64,000 nucleotides of DNA, from positions 62,001 through 126,000 of the forward strand of contig JACRIK010000026.1 of the NCBI GenBank assembly GCA_016235865.1, in the 5' to 3' direction. A program made the translations under genes and the position numbers. This stretch comes from Planctomycetota bacterium (GTDB taxonomy: Bacteria; Planctomycetota; MHYJ01; JACQXL01). The notes under the pieces are model-generated. The model worked only from the letters and a program-made list of their open reading frames with translations. It had not been told where the DNA came from and did not search any database. How positions within the stretch are numbered: position 1 is the stretch's first letter; every line of letters begins with the position of its first letter. This document shows, piece by piece, positions 18,088 to 26,067 of the stretch.

Positions 18088-18954
18088 CTACGGCTTCAGT
18101 ATATCCCCGTAGGTTTCAGGCCGTCTATCACGGTAGAACTGCCAGTTGTCCCGGACCTCGCGGATATAGTCCAAATCCAGGTCTGAGACCAGGACCTCGT
18201 CCTTGGTCCGGCTGGCGGTAGCCAGAATCTTGCCCCGGGGATTGGCAAAGTAGCTGGTGCCGTAAAAGTCGCCGGTTTTCCCGTATTCGCGTCCGACACG
18301 GTTAATCACGCCGACATAATACTGATTTGTGGCCGCATAGGCCGGCATGGTTAATTTCCAGATGTGTTCGGACAGTCCGCTGACCGTGGCATTGGGATTG
18401 AAGACAATCTGGGCGCCGTTGATGCCGAGAATCCGCGCGCCTTCCGGGAAATGCCGGTCATAGCACAGGATGACCCCGATTTTGGCGTACTTGGTCTGGA
18501 ACACCGGATAGCCCAGGTTGCCGGGCCGGAAATAGAACTTTTCCCAGAATCCCGGCCAGCAGTGGGGCAGGTGGTTCTTGCGGTATTTGCCGATGTATCT
18601 GCCGTCCGCGTCTATGATGACCGCGGTGTTGTAATATTCTCCGGGCTGTTCCTCTTCGTATATCGGCACGACCATGACCATCTTGTATTTCCGGGCCAGT
18701 GACTGCATCAGTTTGGTGGTCGGGCCGTTCGGCACCTGCTCCGCCAGCTTATACCAGCGGGTGTTCTGCTCGGCCGCGAAATAGGGGCCGTAGAAAATTT
18801 CCTGGAGGCAGAGAATCCGGACTTTTTTGGCTGCGGCCTGCCTGATGAGTTTGAGGTGCTTGTCAATCATGGCCTTTTTAATGGCCTGGTCAGTGCATTC
18901 CGGGCCTTTGACATTACTGGCTTGGATTAAGCCGACACGAACGATGTTGGTCAT
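18088..18954 (-). CDS. Nitrilase-superfamily amidohydrolase (N-carbamoylputrescine amidase / beta-ureidopropionase-like)
   Basis: This 288-residue cytoplasmic enzyme should hydrolyse a carbamoyl C-N bond. The catalytic triad is visible as Glu52 in QEIFYGPYF, Lys126 in KYRKNHLPH and Cys164 in ILCYDRHFPEG. The segment FWEKFYFRPGNLGYPVF is typical of carbamoylputrescine amidases and beta-ureidopropionases. Nearby genes cdd and preA-like fit pyrimidine breakdown, whose last step releases beta-alanine, CO2 and NH3, so a beta-ureidopropionase role is attractive. A polyamine role is equally possible because a spermidine-synthase-like gene is also close. Nine GTTAC/GTAAC motifs lie upstream. Confidence 0.85.
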   Translation of the reverse strand: MTNIVRVGLIQASNVKGPECTDQAIKKAMIDKHLKLIRQAAAKKVRILCLQEIFYGPYFAAEQNTRWYKLAEQVPNGPTTKLMQSLARKYKMVMVVPIYEEEQPGEYYNTAVIIDADGRYIGKYRKNHLPHCWPGFWEKFYFRPGNLGYPVFQTKYAKIGVILCYDRHFPEGARILGINGAQIVFNPNATVSGLSEHIWKLTMPAYAATNQYYVGVINRVGREYGKTGDFYGTSYFANPRGKILATASRTKDEVLVSDLDLDYIREVRDNWQFYRDRRPETYGDILKP

Positions 18955-18973
18955 AGTAGCTTCCTCTCTGATT

Positions 18974-19090
18974 GTTGTTACATGAGGTTACACGTTCGCT
19001 TTGCTCAGTGCAAGCAACGGTTACAAGGGGTTACATGAGGTTGCGGTAACTTCGTGTAACATTTTGTAACCAACTGTAACTTCTTGTAAC
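18974..19090. repeat. Phased GTTAC/GTAAC motif cluster
   Basis: In the gap upstream of the nitrilase gene, GTAAC occurs five times at exactly 10-base spacing (starts 19046, 19056, 19066, 19076, 19086). Its complement GTTAC occurs as two pairs at about 11-base spacing to the left. A copy of the fusA palindromic repeat (18995-19015) sits between. Helical phasing would put all motifs on one DNA face, as in an operator or bent DNA. Confidence 0.6.
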
Positions 19091-19093
19091 TGT

Positions 19094-19510
19094 CTATAGT
19101 CTAAACGCCTTTGGCAGCAATTCTTTAAGTTTCACTATCTTTGTTTTGTTCTTCCCGTTTGATATAATCACGGTCAGATTCGGCGCAAATTCGGCCATGA
19201 CCTGCAGACAGGCGCCGCAGGGATAGGTTATCGGTCTGTTGGTCTGCCGGTCTGTTGGTCTGCCGGTCTGATGTTGGGCAACGATGGCAATGGCCTTAAA
19301 CTTCCGATAGCCTTCGGACACGGCTTTGAATATGGCTACTCGCTCGGCGCAGACAGTCAGTCCGTATGAGGCGTTCTCAATATTGCAGCCCAGGGTTATC
19401 TTGTTGTCGGTAGTCAATAACGCCGCGCCGACCCGGAATTTGGAAAAGGGGGCGTAGGCGTTTTTCCGCGCCTGCTTGGCTGTCTGGACTAGTAATTTAA
19501 GTTCTTTCAT
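19094..19510 (-). CDS. cdd: Cytidine deaminase
   Basis: This homotetrameric-type zinc enzyme deaminates cytidine and deoxycytidine to uridines. The zinc site is CAERVAIF (catalytic Glu) plus PCGACLQVMAEF, and substrate residues lie in NIENASYG. I choose the ATG at 19510 (138 residues), two bases after the stop of the CDF gene; an upstream in-frame start at 19540 would overlap that gene. Between the strand after AIVAQ and PCGAC the protein has an extra segment, roughly QTGRPTDRQTNRP, encoded by an octanucleotide repeat. That is longer than in ordinary Cdd but lies away from the zinc ligands. Confidence 0.92.
   Translation of the reverse strand: MKELKLLVQTAKQARKNAYAPFSKFRVGAALLTTDNKITLGCNIENASYGLTVCAERVAIFKAVSEGYRKFKAIAIVAQHQTGRPTDRQTNRPITYPCGACLQVMAEFAPNLTVIISNGKNKTKIVKLKELLPKAFRL
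19233..19272. repeat. Octanucleotide repeat inside cdd, 5 copies
   Basis: Five head-to-tail units GGTCTGTT / GGTCTGCC (last GGTCTGAT) lie in the coding sequence. Because 8 is not a multiple of 3, a one-unit change would shift the frame and cut the enzyme before its second zinc motif on the minus strand. Confidence 0.85.
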
Positions 19511-19512
19511 TT

Positions 19513-20448
19513 CTATTTTCCCGTTGTCGCAGTTGCGCAATCTGCTTTTTTACTGCAGGCCGGGCATTTTTCATCACAGGGTTCGATGTGAATCAGCACC
19601 TGGGCGCCCTGGAATGCCCCTAACAGGTCTAATTCCAGGTGTTCGGTCAATCTATGACCGTCATCAACAGTGAGTTTCTTGTTGACCACCAGGTGCAGGT
19701 CGATAAACCTGGTATTGCCGGCCCGCCGGGTGCGCATCTTGTGGTAGTTGACGAATTCCGTGGTATGCTGTTCCAGGATGTCCTTGACGGCTTTTTCTTC
19801 CTCGTCCGTTAATTTGATGTCGACCAGGTCCCGGACTGATTTCCTGGTCAGCCGGTAGGCCGCGATGATGATTAATATAGCCACGACAATGGCGGCCAGC
19901 GGGTCGATAATCCGCAGGCCGGTCAGGTGGACCAGGCCTAATCCGGCCATGACGCCCAGCGAGGTGTAGACGTCAGTGGTCAGGTGCAGGGCATCAGCCT
20001 CGAGCGCCGCCGAATGGTATTCCTTGGCCACGGCCATGAGTTTGCGCGAGACATACCGGTTTAATACGACCGATACGGCCATGACCAGTAATCCCAGCCA
20101 GATGAATTCTATGGGCGGCTTGCGGATGATTTTATCGATGGATTCGTGGATAATCAGTGCCGCGGCAAAGAATATCAGCGTGGCTTCAATATACCCGGAC
20201 AGGTTTTCTATCTTGCCATGGCCGAATTGGTGCTCCTTATCCGGCGGCACGGCCGCCGCCCGGACGGAAAAGTAGGCGATAATCGCGGCTAAGAGGTCGA
20301 TGCCGGAATGGATGGCCTCGGAAATCACGCTGACCGAGCCGCTCATAATACCCACGACTAATTTTCCTACCACCAGCAGGGTATTAGATAGGATGGACAG
20401 CCGGGCCACCCGGATTTTTTTCTGATTGCCGATAGTATCAGTTGTCAT
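19513..20448 (-). CDS. Cation diffusion facilitator (CDF) metal transporter
   Basis: The 311-residue inner-membrane protein exports divalent metals by proton exchange. Six hydrophobic helices are visible. The metal-site residues are in HSGID (second helix region) and HLTTD (fifth), the HxxxD pattern linked to Zn2+/Cd2+ in many CDFs. KEHQFGHGKIENLSGYIEA is the conserved loop. The cytoplasmic C-terminal domain has the ferredoxin-like fold pattern (RRAGNTRFIDLHLVV). The tail EPCDEKCPACSKKADC adds four Cys that could bind metal. The stop touches the cdd start. Confidence 0.9.
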   Translation of the reverse strand: MTTDTIGNQKKIRVARLSILSNTLLVVGKLVVGIMSGSVSVISEAIHSGIDLLAAIIAYFSVRAAAVPPDKEHQFGHGKIENLSGYIEATLIFFAAALIIHESIDKIIRKPPIEFIWLGLLVMAVSVVLNRYVSRKLMAVAKEYHSAALEADALHLTTDVYTSLGVMAGLGLVHLTGLRIIDPLAAIVVAILIIIAAYRLTRKSVRDLVDIKLTDEEEKAVKDILEQHTTEFVNYHKMRTRRAGNTRFIDLHLVVNKKLTVDDGHRLTEHLELDLLGAFQGAQVLIHIEPCDEKCPACSKKADCATATTGK

Positions 20449-20477
20449 AAGGGTAAATTCTTAATCTAATCACCGGT

Positions 20478-22841
20478 TTAAGATTGAGTATTATATGAAG
20501 AGCGGGATGAGGATACAATAAAAATCATCGTTAAAAGATTAAGCAGGGCGATGAGCAGGCAGGTTTGGGCGATGCCGAAGAGGGGTATCAGTAGGACACC
20601 GGTAAACAGTGCGCCCAGGCAGGCGCCCAGATGGTCAAAGGCGTCTATCATGCCGGCGGTCTGGCCGACACTTGCCCCGTTAGAAAACTCGTTCATATCG
20701 TTTTGAGAATGACATTTATAGTTTTCGTCATTGCTACAGGTTTTTCTAACGGGGTGAACGCTTGATTGGATGTACGTCTTGCTTAGGATCGGATAGGCCA
20801 TGCCGGTGAGCGTGCCGCTGATAATAATAAATGACGATATGAAGAATACCGGTAGGGTGATTTCCAAAAGCGCCATGAGATAAACTAATCCGAGCGAGAG
20901 AAGCGTTATGGCAATGTGTATCATCCAGTACCTATGCAAGATAGATGTTTTTTGCCTGAGTAGCCGGTTGGAGATGATTGCGCCCAGGGCCAGGCCGGCC
21001 ATAAACAGGGCAATCATGAATCCGATATACTGGTAGAGATAACCGTAGATGTTTTGGAAGGCCAGGAGCAGAATCAGTTCCAGGGACAGGCCGGAGAGGC
21101 CGATGATGAACATGGACAGCAGGGCGTTGGTCCGTTGGCGGGATTCTTGTTTTCTCAGGAATGACATCCCGAACCAGATGGCGGCTATGAACAGTATGGC
21201 GCCTATTATCCACCAGAATTTGATTCCAGCCAGCGTCTTGAAGAAGGTTCCGGATTGGTCGGTCATGGTGTCCCAGAGCACCAGATTGAAGAAATAGGTG
21301 ATGGGTTTGAGGTCGGTATTGAGATAATGTGTCTTGCGTTTGGCCAGCGCCTCCTGGGTGAGTTTTATCTGGGATTCCGGAAGCATAATCTCAAACGAGG
21401 CTGGAGAAACAAAGTATTTGGATTCCACTCCGCTGGCGCAGTAACGGTTGTCCAGCGTCTTGATGTCAAAGGTAATTGTGTCAGGTGCGTCCGTGGCAAA
21501 GAAATACGCCTCGGTGCCGGGCGTGACCAGCACCTGCTTAAAGACCGAGGCCAGAGAGTCATAGACCGAACCCGTATAATTGCCCACGTCTTCGCCGAAA
21601 TAGTTCACGGCCGATGAGCATCTGGTGACCAGCACGCCGCTTTTGCTCAGGCATTGCTTGGCTTCCTTAAAGAAGTCCGTGGTATAGAAACGGTTTATGG
21701 TGGCGGTGGACGGGTCAGGTAGGCTGATGATAATCAGGTCGTATAACGTAGACGTGTAGTTATACTTGATAAACTGTCGACCGTCTGCGTAGTGTATCCG
21801 CAATCGTTTATCTGTCTCAAGGGGTTTACGGTCTTCAGCAGGCAGGTATTCCTTTACTGTTTTTATTATCTTCGGATCGAGTTGGATATAGTCCAGGGAT
21901 TCAATCGGATACTTGAGCATCTCCTTAATGGTGCCTTCAATGCCACCGCCGATTAACACGACATTATTCGGTTTTGGATGTTGGGTCATCAGCAGATGCG
22001 CCAGCGGTGCGTGGGTATATTCGTCAGGGAATGAGGAGACGTACTTACCGTTCTCAACCAAACTATACTGGTTCTGCAGTTCACCCATGGCGATATTGCC
22101 ATATTTGGAGTTAGTGGATTTGACTAATTGAATCTCTTTGCCGTAGGTGACTTCCCATCGTTTTTGGATAGATTGGTTCTCAAATGATGCGGTAAATTTC
22201 AGTGCTATAATTACATATCCGATAATAAGTGCAATGGAAGCCAATCTGACAATGGTCTTGGGGATAAGGGTTATGGCTAACAGTAGTGTAATACCGTTGG
22301 ATATCAGGATTATCTCAAAGGCAGTAAAGCGTTCCACCAGCCAGAAGGTGAACAGGATTCCGGCCAGGAGCGAGCCCAGCGCCTCCCAGACGTAGACATT
22401 ACCGATGGATTGGGCTGAATCATTCTTCTCAGCGTATATCTTACAAGCAACCGGGAAGGCAATGCCAATCAGGATGCTGAAAGGCACAACCAGTAGGAAA
22501 CTCATATAGAGCGTCTGGGAAAAGGGGATATGCTGTCCCAGAGGAATATCCAGCATCAGACGGCTGATGCGGATGAGATAAATCTGGAAGGGAAGTATTA
22601 TGGTAATCAGCAATAAAATAGCAATCAGGATGGAAACCGAGGATTTGATTCTGTCGGTGATAAATGAGGCGATAAATGCGCCGAGGGTTATGCCGAGCAG
22701 CCAGGCCGTAAAGATAATGCCCAGGCAGAGTTCGTTGCCGAAGAATACCACCAGCAGTTCCCGCAGGGCAATGGTCTGGGCAATCAGGGCGATAAATCCC
22801 AGCCAGACAAAGGTGATGATAAGAATAATGTCTTTTCTCAT
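20478..22841 (-). CDS. Membrane-fused spermidine synthase-like protein
   Basis: The 787-residue protein joins an MFS-like N-terminal membrane block (seven helices within residues 1-220), a central Rossmann methyltransferase-type domain and a second membrane block. The central domain, about 225-470, has VVLIGGGIEGTIKEMLKYP, DLIIISLPDPSTATINRFYT and related spermidine-synthase motifs. Such fusions are common in environmental bacteria and their substrate is mostly unproven. Two palindromic repeats are inserted in frame: one gives FLRKQES near residue 563, the other HPVRKTCSNDEN...NEFSNGAS near residue 705. Both sit in loops between helices, so the protein may still work. It overlaps nnrE by 4 bases. 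Confidence 0.8.
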   Translation of the reverse strand: MRKDIILIITFVWLGFIALIAQTIALRELLVVFFGNELCLGIIFTAWLLGITLGAFIASFITDRIKSSVSILIAILLLITIILPFQIYLIRISRLMLDIPLGQHIPFSQTLYMSFLLVVPFSILIGIAFPVACKIYAEKNDSAQSIGNVYVWEALGSLLAGILFTFWLVERFTAFEIILISNGITLLLAITLIPKTIVRLASIALIIGYVIIALKFTASFENQSIQKRWEVTYGKEIQLVKSTNSKYGNIAMGELQNQYSLVENGKYVSSFPDEYTHAPLAHLLMTQHPKPNNVVLIGGGIEGTIKEMLKYPIESLDYIQLDPKIIKTVKEYLPAEDRKPLETDKRLRIHYADGRQFIKYNYTSTLYDLIIISLPDPSTATINRFYTTDFFKEAKQCLSKSGVLVTRCSSAVNYFGEDVGNYTGSVYDSLASVFKQVLVTPGTEAYFFATDAPDTITFDIKTLDNRYCASGVESKYFVSPASFEIMLPESQIKLTQEALAKRKTHYLNTDLKPITYFFNLVLWDTMTDQSGTFFKTLAGIKFWWIIGAILFIAAIWFGMSFLRKQESRQRTNALLSMFIIGLSGLSLELILLLAFQNIYGYLYQYIGFMIALFMAGLALGAIISNRLLRQKTSILHRYWMIHIAITLLSLGLVYLMALLEITLPVFFISSFIIISGTLTGMAYPILSKTYIQSSVHPVRKTCSNDENYKCHSQNDMNEFSNGASVGQTAGMIDAFDHLGACLGALFTGVLLIPLFGIAQTCLLIALLNLLTMIFIVSSSRSSYNTQS
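20675..20754. repeat. Palindromic element in the spermidine synthase-like gene (1)
   Basis: Perfect 13-base arms CCCCGTTAGAAAA (20675-20687) and TTTTCTAACGGGG (20742-20754) flank an inner inverted pair AATGAC / GTCATT. The 80-base element keeps the reading frame and is translated as about 28 extra polar residues. Confidence 0.85.
21138..21166. repeat. Palindromic element in the spermidine synthase-like gene (2)
   Basis: GCGGGATTCTTGTTTTCTCA followed by GGAATGACA is the reverse complement of the GTCATTCC-type repeat at 33911-33940 and 8579-8649. It encodes FLRKQES in this gene; the intergenic copy at 33911 would read the same peptide in one frame. Confidence 0.75.
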
Positions 22842-23515
22842 ATTGGAGGCAATGATATATCCGCTACAACCACTTTACCAGTGTATTTTCTGGTTTCCGG
22901 ATTATTAAATCCTATTTTAGGATATCCGAAGGTAACGGTTATTTTTGCCCTAACGGCAATGCCCAGGGGTTGACCGGAATTCGTGTCCAGTCCGGAAGGG
23001 ATGTCAACTGCCAGCACGGGTTTGTTCAGGGAATTTACCTGCGCGATGAGTTCCTTTATCGGGCCCTGGATTTCTCTGGTTAGTCCGATGCCGAAGATGG
23101 CATCAACTATGATGTCAGCGGATTTTAATAATCTCAAAGTGGATTTATTCAGCGGATGTATAGTAATTCCCAACTTACGAACGATATTAAGATTTATGTC
23201 AGTGGCTTCCCGCCCGAGGCGAGGCTCGCCAGAGGCGGCGGACCTGGATTTACGGTCCTTGATATCGCCCAGATATATAACGCTGACCTTATAGTGGTTA
23301 TTGTGGAGATGCCGGGCGATAACGAACCCGTCTCCGCCGTTATTGCCCTTGCCGCAGATGACCACGATCCTGGATGATTTCCTTCGGATTAACCTTATAG
23401 TTTCCTCAGCCGCGGCCCGGCCGGCGTTTTCCATCAGGAGTAGTGATGGTATGCCGTATTTGGCCGTGGCCAGCCGGTCTATCTGCTGGAGTTGTTTACG
23501 GTTGAGGTGTTGCAT
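22838..23515 (-). CDS. nnrE: NAD(P)H-hydrate epimerase (YjeF N-terminal domain)
   Basis: This 225-residue enzyme epimerises damaged NAD(P)HX so a dehydratase can repair it. The fold is shown by LLLMENAGRAAAEE, VICGKGNNGGDGFVIARHL (cofactor loop), DAIFGIGLTREIQGP and VDIPSGLDTNSG, all typical. The C-terminal ADP-dependent dehydratase domain found in many fused versions is absent. A palindromic GC-rich element adds about 12 residues (SRSAASGEPRLGREA region) after VIYLGD. The start overlaps the end of the PreA-like gene by 20 bases. Confidence 0.9.
   Translation of the reverse strand: MQHLNRKQLQQIDRLATAKYGIPSLLLMENAGRAAAEETIRLIRRKSSRIVVICGKGNNGGDGFVIARHLHNNHYKVSVIYLGDIKDRKSRSAASGEPRLGREATDINLNIVRKLGITIHPLNKSTLRLLKSADIIVDAIFGIGLTREIQGPIKELIAQVNSLNKPVLAVDIPSGLDTNSGQPLGIAVRAKITVTFGYPKIGFNNPETRKYTGKVVVADISLPPI
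23204..23245. repeat. GC-rich palindromic element in nnrE
   Basis: The stretch contains CGCCCGAGGCGAGGCTCGCC followed by AGAGGCGGCGG, several nested inverted repeats, in frame within nnrE. It resembles in architecture the CCGCC/GGCGG element inside secA at 46805-46842. Confidence 0.6.
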
Positions 23516-24692
23516 TTAATTTAATCGCCTGATTCGGGCAGATGTCAATGCACAGCCCGCAGCCGCCGCAGAGATTCCTGATAACCGAGCATCTCTTGCC
23601 ATTATACGATATGGCCTGGAATCCGCCATCTTTACAGACCGTAAAACACCGGTGGCAGTGCCCGGATAGGTTCAGGATACACTTTTTCTGATTAATCTGT
23701 GCAATCGGATTTTGGTGTTTAAGGGCCGAGAGTTTGACCAGTCGTTTATTGGACAAGCCAACCAGGTCTTTGATGTCTTTTATCTTGTGGCTGAGCAGAT
23801 AATTATTGAGCCCGTGTTTGAGTTGGTGGATGATGGAGTATCCGGACAGCATCACGGCCGTGCAGAGCTGGAGGGTCTGGGCGCCGAGGAGCATAAACTC
23901 CACTGCATCTTCCCAGTCAAAGATGCCGCCTCCGGCGCTGATGGGCAGACCGGTGGCTTCAGACATCTCAGCAATACAGCGCAGGGCAATAGGTTTGATG
24001 CCTCGGCCGGCATAGCCGCCAAAGGTGCTTTTGCCTTTGACATTTGGTAGGGGAGCTAGGGTGTTGATATTAACCCCGGGCAGTGATTTTACGGTATTTA
24101 TGCCGGAGAGCGCATCGGCTCCGTTATCAGCGCAGGCCCGGGCAATCACCTTTATGTCCGTGACATTGGGCGTGAGTTTGACCATGACCGGAATCGCCAC
24201 AGCCTTCTTTACTGCCTTGGTGGCCAGACCGGCTAGTTTCGGGTCTTGGCCTATCAGAGAACCCATGCCTTTTTCCGGCATACCGTGCGGGCAGGAGACA
24301 TTCAGTTCCAGTGCATCAGCGCCGCTGTCGGCCATCATTCGGGCTAATCTCTGCCAATCCTTAGGTTTATTTGCGGCCATGATGCTGGCGATAATGATTT
24401 TATCAGGTGAGGTCCTCTTAATCTGCTTAATCCATTTTATCCACTGATCTGGGCTGTCCGAGGAAATCAGCTCGATATTGACCAAGCTTTTGGTATTATT
24501 AATCACCGCCAGGCGCGGTTTGGGGCTTCTGGTTGGGTTCAGCGATACGGTCTTGGTGACCGCGCCGGCCCAGCCCTGTTCTAATCCGCGCAGAATCATC
24601 TCGGCATTGCGGGTGGGCGGCCCTGAGGCCAGGATAAAGGGGTTGTCGAACTCCAGGCCGCAGAAACCTACTTTAATATTGGCTGATTTCAT
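23496..24692 (-). CDS. PreA-like dihydropyrimidine dehydrogenase / dihydroorotate dehydrogenase family protein
   Basis: The start is set at 24692, where the domain begins (MKSANIKVGFCGLEFDNPF); an upstream in-frame ATG at 24776 would add 28 hydrophobic residues and overlap the divergent gene. The FMN barrel shows LASGPPTRNAEMI, GWAGAVTKTVSLNP and ELNVSCPHGMPEKGMG, characteristic of PreA. The C-terminus has two Cys-rich segments, HCHRCFTVC and CGGCGLCIDICP, for iron-sulphur clusters. PreA with PreT reduces uracil and thymine; no PreT is seen here. A dihydroorotate dehydrogenase role for the pyr genes is the alternative. Confidence 0.82.
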   Translation of the reverse strand: MKSANIKVGFCGLEFDNPFILASGPPTRNAEMILRGLEQGWAGAVTKTVSLNPTRSPKPRLAVINNTKSLVNIELISSDSPDQWIKWIKQIKRTSPDKIIIASIMAANKPKDWQRLARMMADSGADALELNVSCPHGMPEKGMGSLIGQDPKLAGLATKAVKKAVAIPVMVKLTPNVTDIKVIARACADNGADALSGINTVKSLPGVNINTLAPLPNVKGKSTFGGYAGRGIKPIALRCIAEMSEATGLPISAGGGIFDWEDAVEFMLLGAQTLQLCTAVMLSGYSIIHQLKHGLNNYLLSHKIKDIKDLVGLSNKRLVKLSALKHQNPIAQINQKKCILNLSGHCHRCFTVCKDGGFQAISYNGKRCSVIRNLCGGCGLCIDICPNQAIKLNATPQP

Positions 24693-24735
24693 AGACAGAC
24701 TAATTACCAAAATGTATAGGATTAGACAAGTAAAA

Positions 24736-26010
24736 ATGAAACAAGTCCTCTTGACATTGATAATTCTGTCATACACCGGATATTGCCTTATTGGCGAACC
24801 GCAGACACAAAAGATGGATGATCTCTACCAGAAGACCAAGGAGATATATTCGGCTATCGAGAAACTGGAATCATCCAGCCTCCCGGAACAGCAGGAGGGG
24901 TTTGACAAACTCCGGGCCATGGGTCCGGCAGTGCTGCCATTCTTGTCCGCACACCTCAAGGAAAAGGCGGTATTCCTGGAACTGACCAGGCAGATTATCG
25001 AGCAGGGCATAGCCAAAAGCAATTCGGGCGTGGCATTCACCACGCCGCTGCATGACCTGGGCCGGATGCCGACCGATGCGGCTTTTATCGAGAAATATTT
25101 CTACGGCCGTTATCTGGCGGCCTTGAAGATGTTTGAACAGGAGAGTTATTACGAGGCCAAGGATTTGGTTGTGGCCATCATGACCATAGAGAAAAACCTG
25201 TCTTTTAGGAACCAACTCCAGCTTCTGAAGATCCAGTGCGAGGAGCGGCTTATTCAGAGCGGAGTGTTACGGGCTACGCTGACGGCCAAGCCGAGGGAAG
25301 GACTGTCGGCCGGATTATATGAGAGCCCGGACCGGGTCAGCCTGATTTTGAAACTGGAAAATGTCAGCCTGGTGCCGATTGAAATAGATTTCGGCAAGGA
25401 TAATATTATTGCGCTTAATGCCAGTTTCAATCTCTACGACCCGTTCGGCAGTTTTAATAATAAGGTCAGGACCGAGCAGATACCGCTGAAGCTTGAGGCG
25501 CTCAAGCTCAAGCCCAGTGAAAAGATGGAATGGGAATTTGTCCTGGAACTCGGGCGGGACAACCCGGACAGCCCGTTTTACCGAACCTACATGCTTTATG
25601 CGGAAATCAGCCCGCGGAATATAAAAAGCGAGGCGCTGGAAAAAAGCATTGGGATAGCACAGACCATCAGGAAAATTGTTTCCACTAATCTCAATTTGAG
25701 GGTATTCCCACCGGAAGTCGGGCCGGTCCTGAAGAATCCGCTGGCCAAGCTGGAGGTCGCTATAAAAGGTGGCGTGCCGCTGGATATATTTCTGTGCAGT
25801 CTATTGGTGCCGGAGTCGGAGCAGCCCAAGGCCATTGAACTGCTGATTATGGTTTTGGAACAACCGCCGGCCAAGGTGGAAAGCGGGCTGGTCATCTCGC
25901 CCCAGGTCTGGGATACGGTAATAATGAATTGCCTGAAACATGTCACCAATCTGCCTTTTGAGATAAATAAAAGCACCTGGCTGGAGTGGTTCCGGCAGAA
26001 GAAGAAATAA
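24736..26010 (+). CDS. Exported hypothetical protein
   Basis: I choose the ATG at 24736 because it opens a clear signal peptide (about residues 1-20, KQVLLTLIILSYTGYCLIG); the longer frame from 24478 would run through the antisense preA-like gene. The 424-residue product has an N-terminal helical region with a HEAT-like start (QEGFDKLRAMGPAVLPFL), then a beta-rich central region (around VSLILKLENVSLVPIEIDFG) that may be an Ig-like fold. No family is recognised. The divergent preA-like start is only 43 bases away. Confidence 0.6.
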   Translation: MKQVLLTLIILSYTGYCLIGEPQTQKMDDLYQKTKEIYSAIEKLESSSLPEQQEGFDKLRAMGPAVLPFLSAHLKEKAVFLELTRQIIEQGIAKSNSGVAFTTPLHDLGRMPTDAAFIEKYFYGRYLAALKMFEQESYYEAKDLVVAIMTIEKNLSFRNQLQLLKIQCEERLIQSGVLRATLTAKPREGLSAGLYESPDRVSLILKLENVSLVPIEIDFGKDNIIALNASFNLYDPFGSFNNKVRTEQIPLKLEALKLKPSEKMEWEFVLELGRDNPDSPFYRTYMLYAEISPRNIKSEALEKSIGIAQTIRKIVSTNLNLRVFPPEVGPVLKNPLAKLEVAIKGGVPLDIFLCSLLVPESEQPKAIELLIMVLEQPPAKVESGLVISPQVWDTVIMNCLKHVTNLPFEINKSTWLEWFRQKKK

Positions 26011-26018
26011 TTTTTATA

Positions 26019-26045
26019 TTGACATCGACTTTAAGATAAGATAAG
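26019..26045 (+). promoter_or_regulatory. Probable promoter of the substrate-binding lipoprotein
   Basis: TTGACA at 26019-26024 is followed 15 bases later by GATAAG (26040-26045), a weak -10. A GAGGAGG ribosome site precedes the ATG at 26068. Confidence 0.4.
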
Positions 26046-26067
26046 AAGATTTGAGGAGGACAAAACT

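Noticed and set aside
24693-24776. 28-residue N-terminal extension of the PreA-like protein
   Set aside because: It would overlap the divergent gene start at 24736 and the family begins near the later Met.
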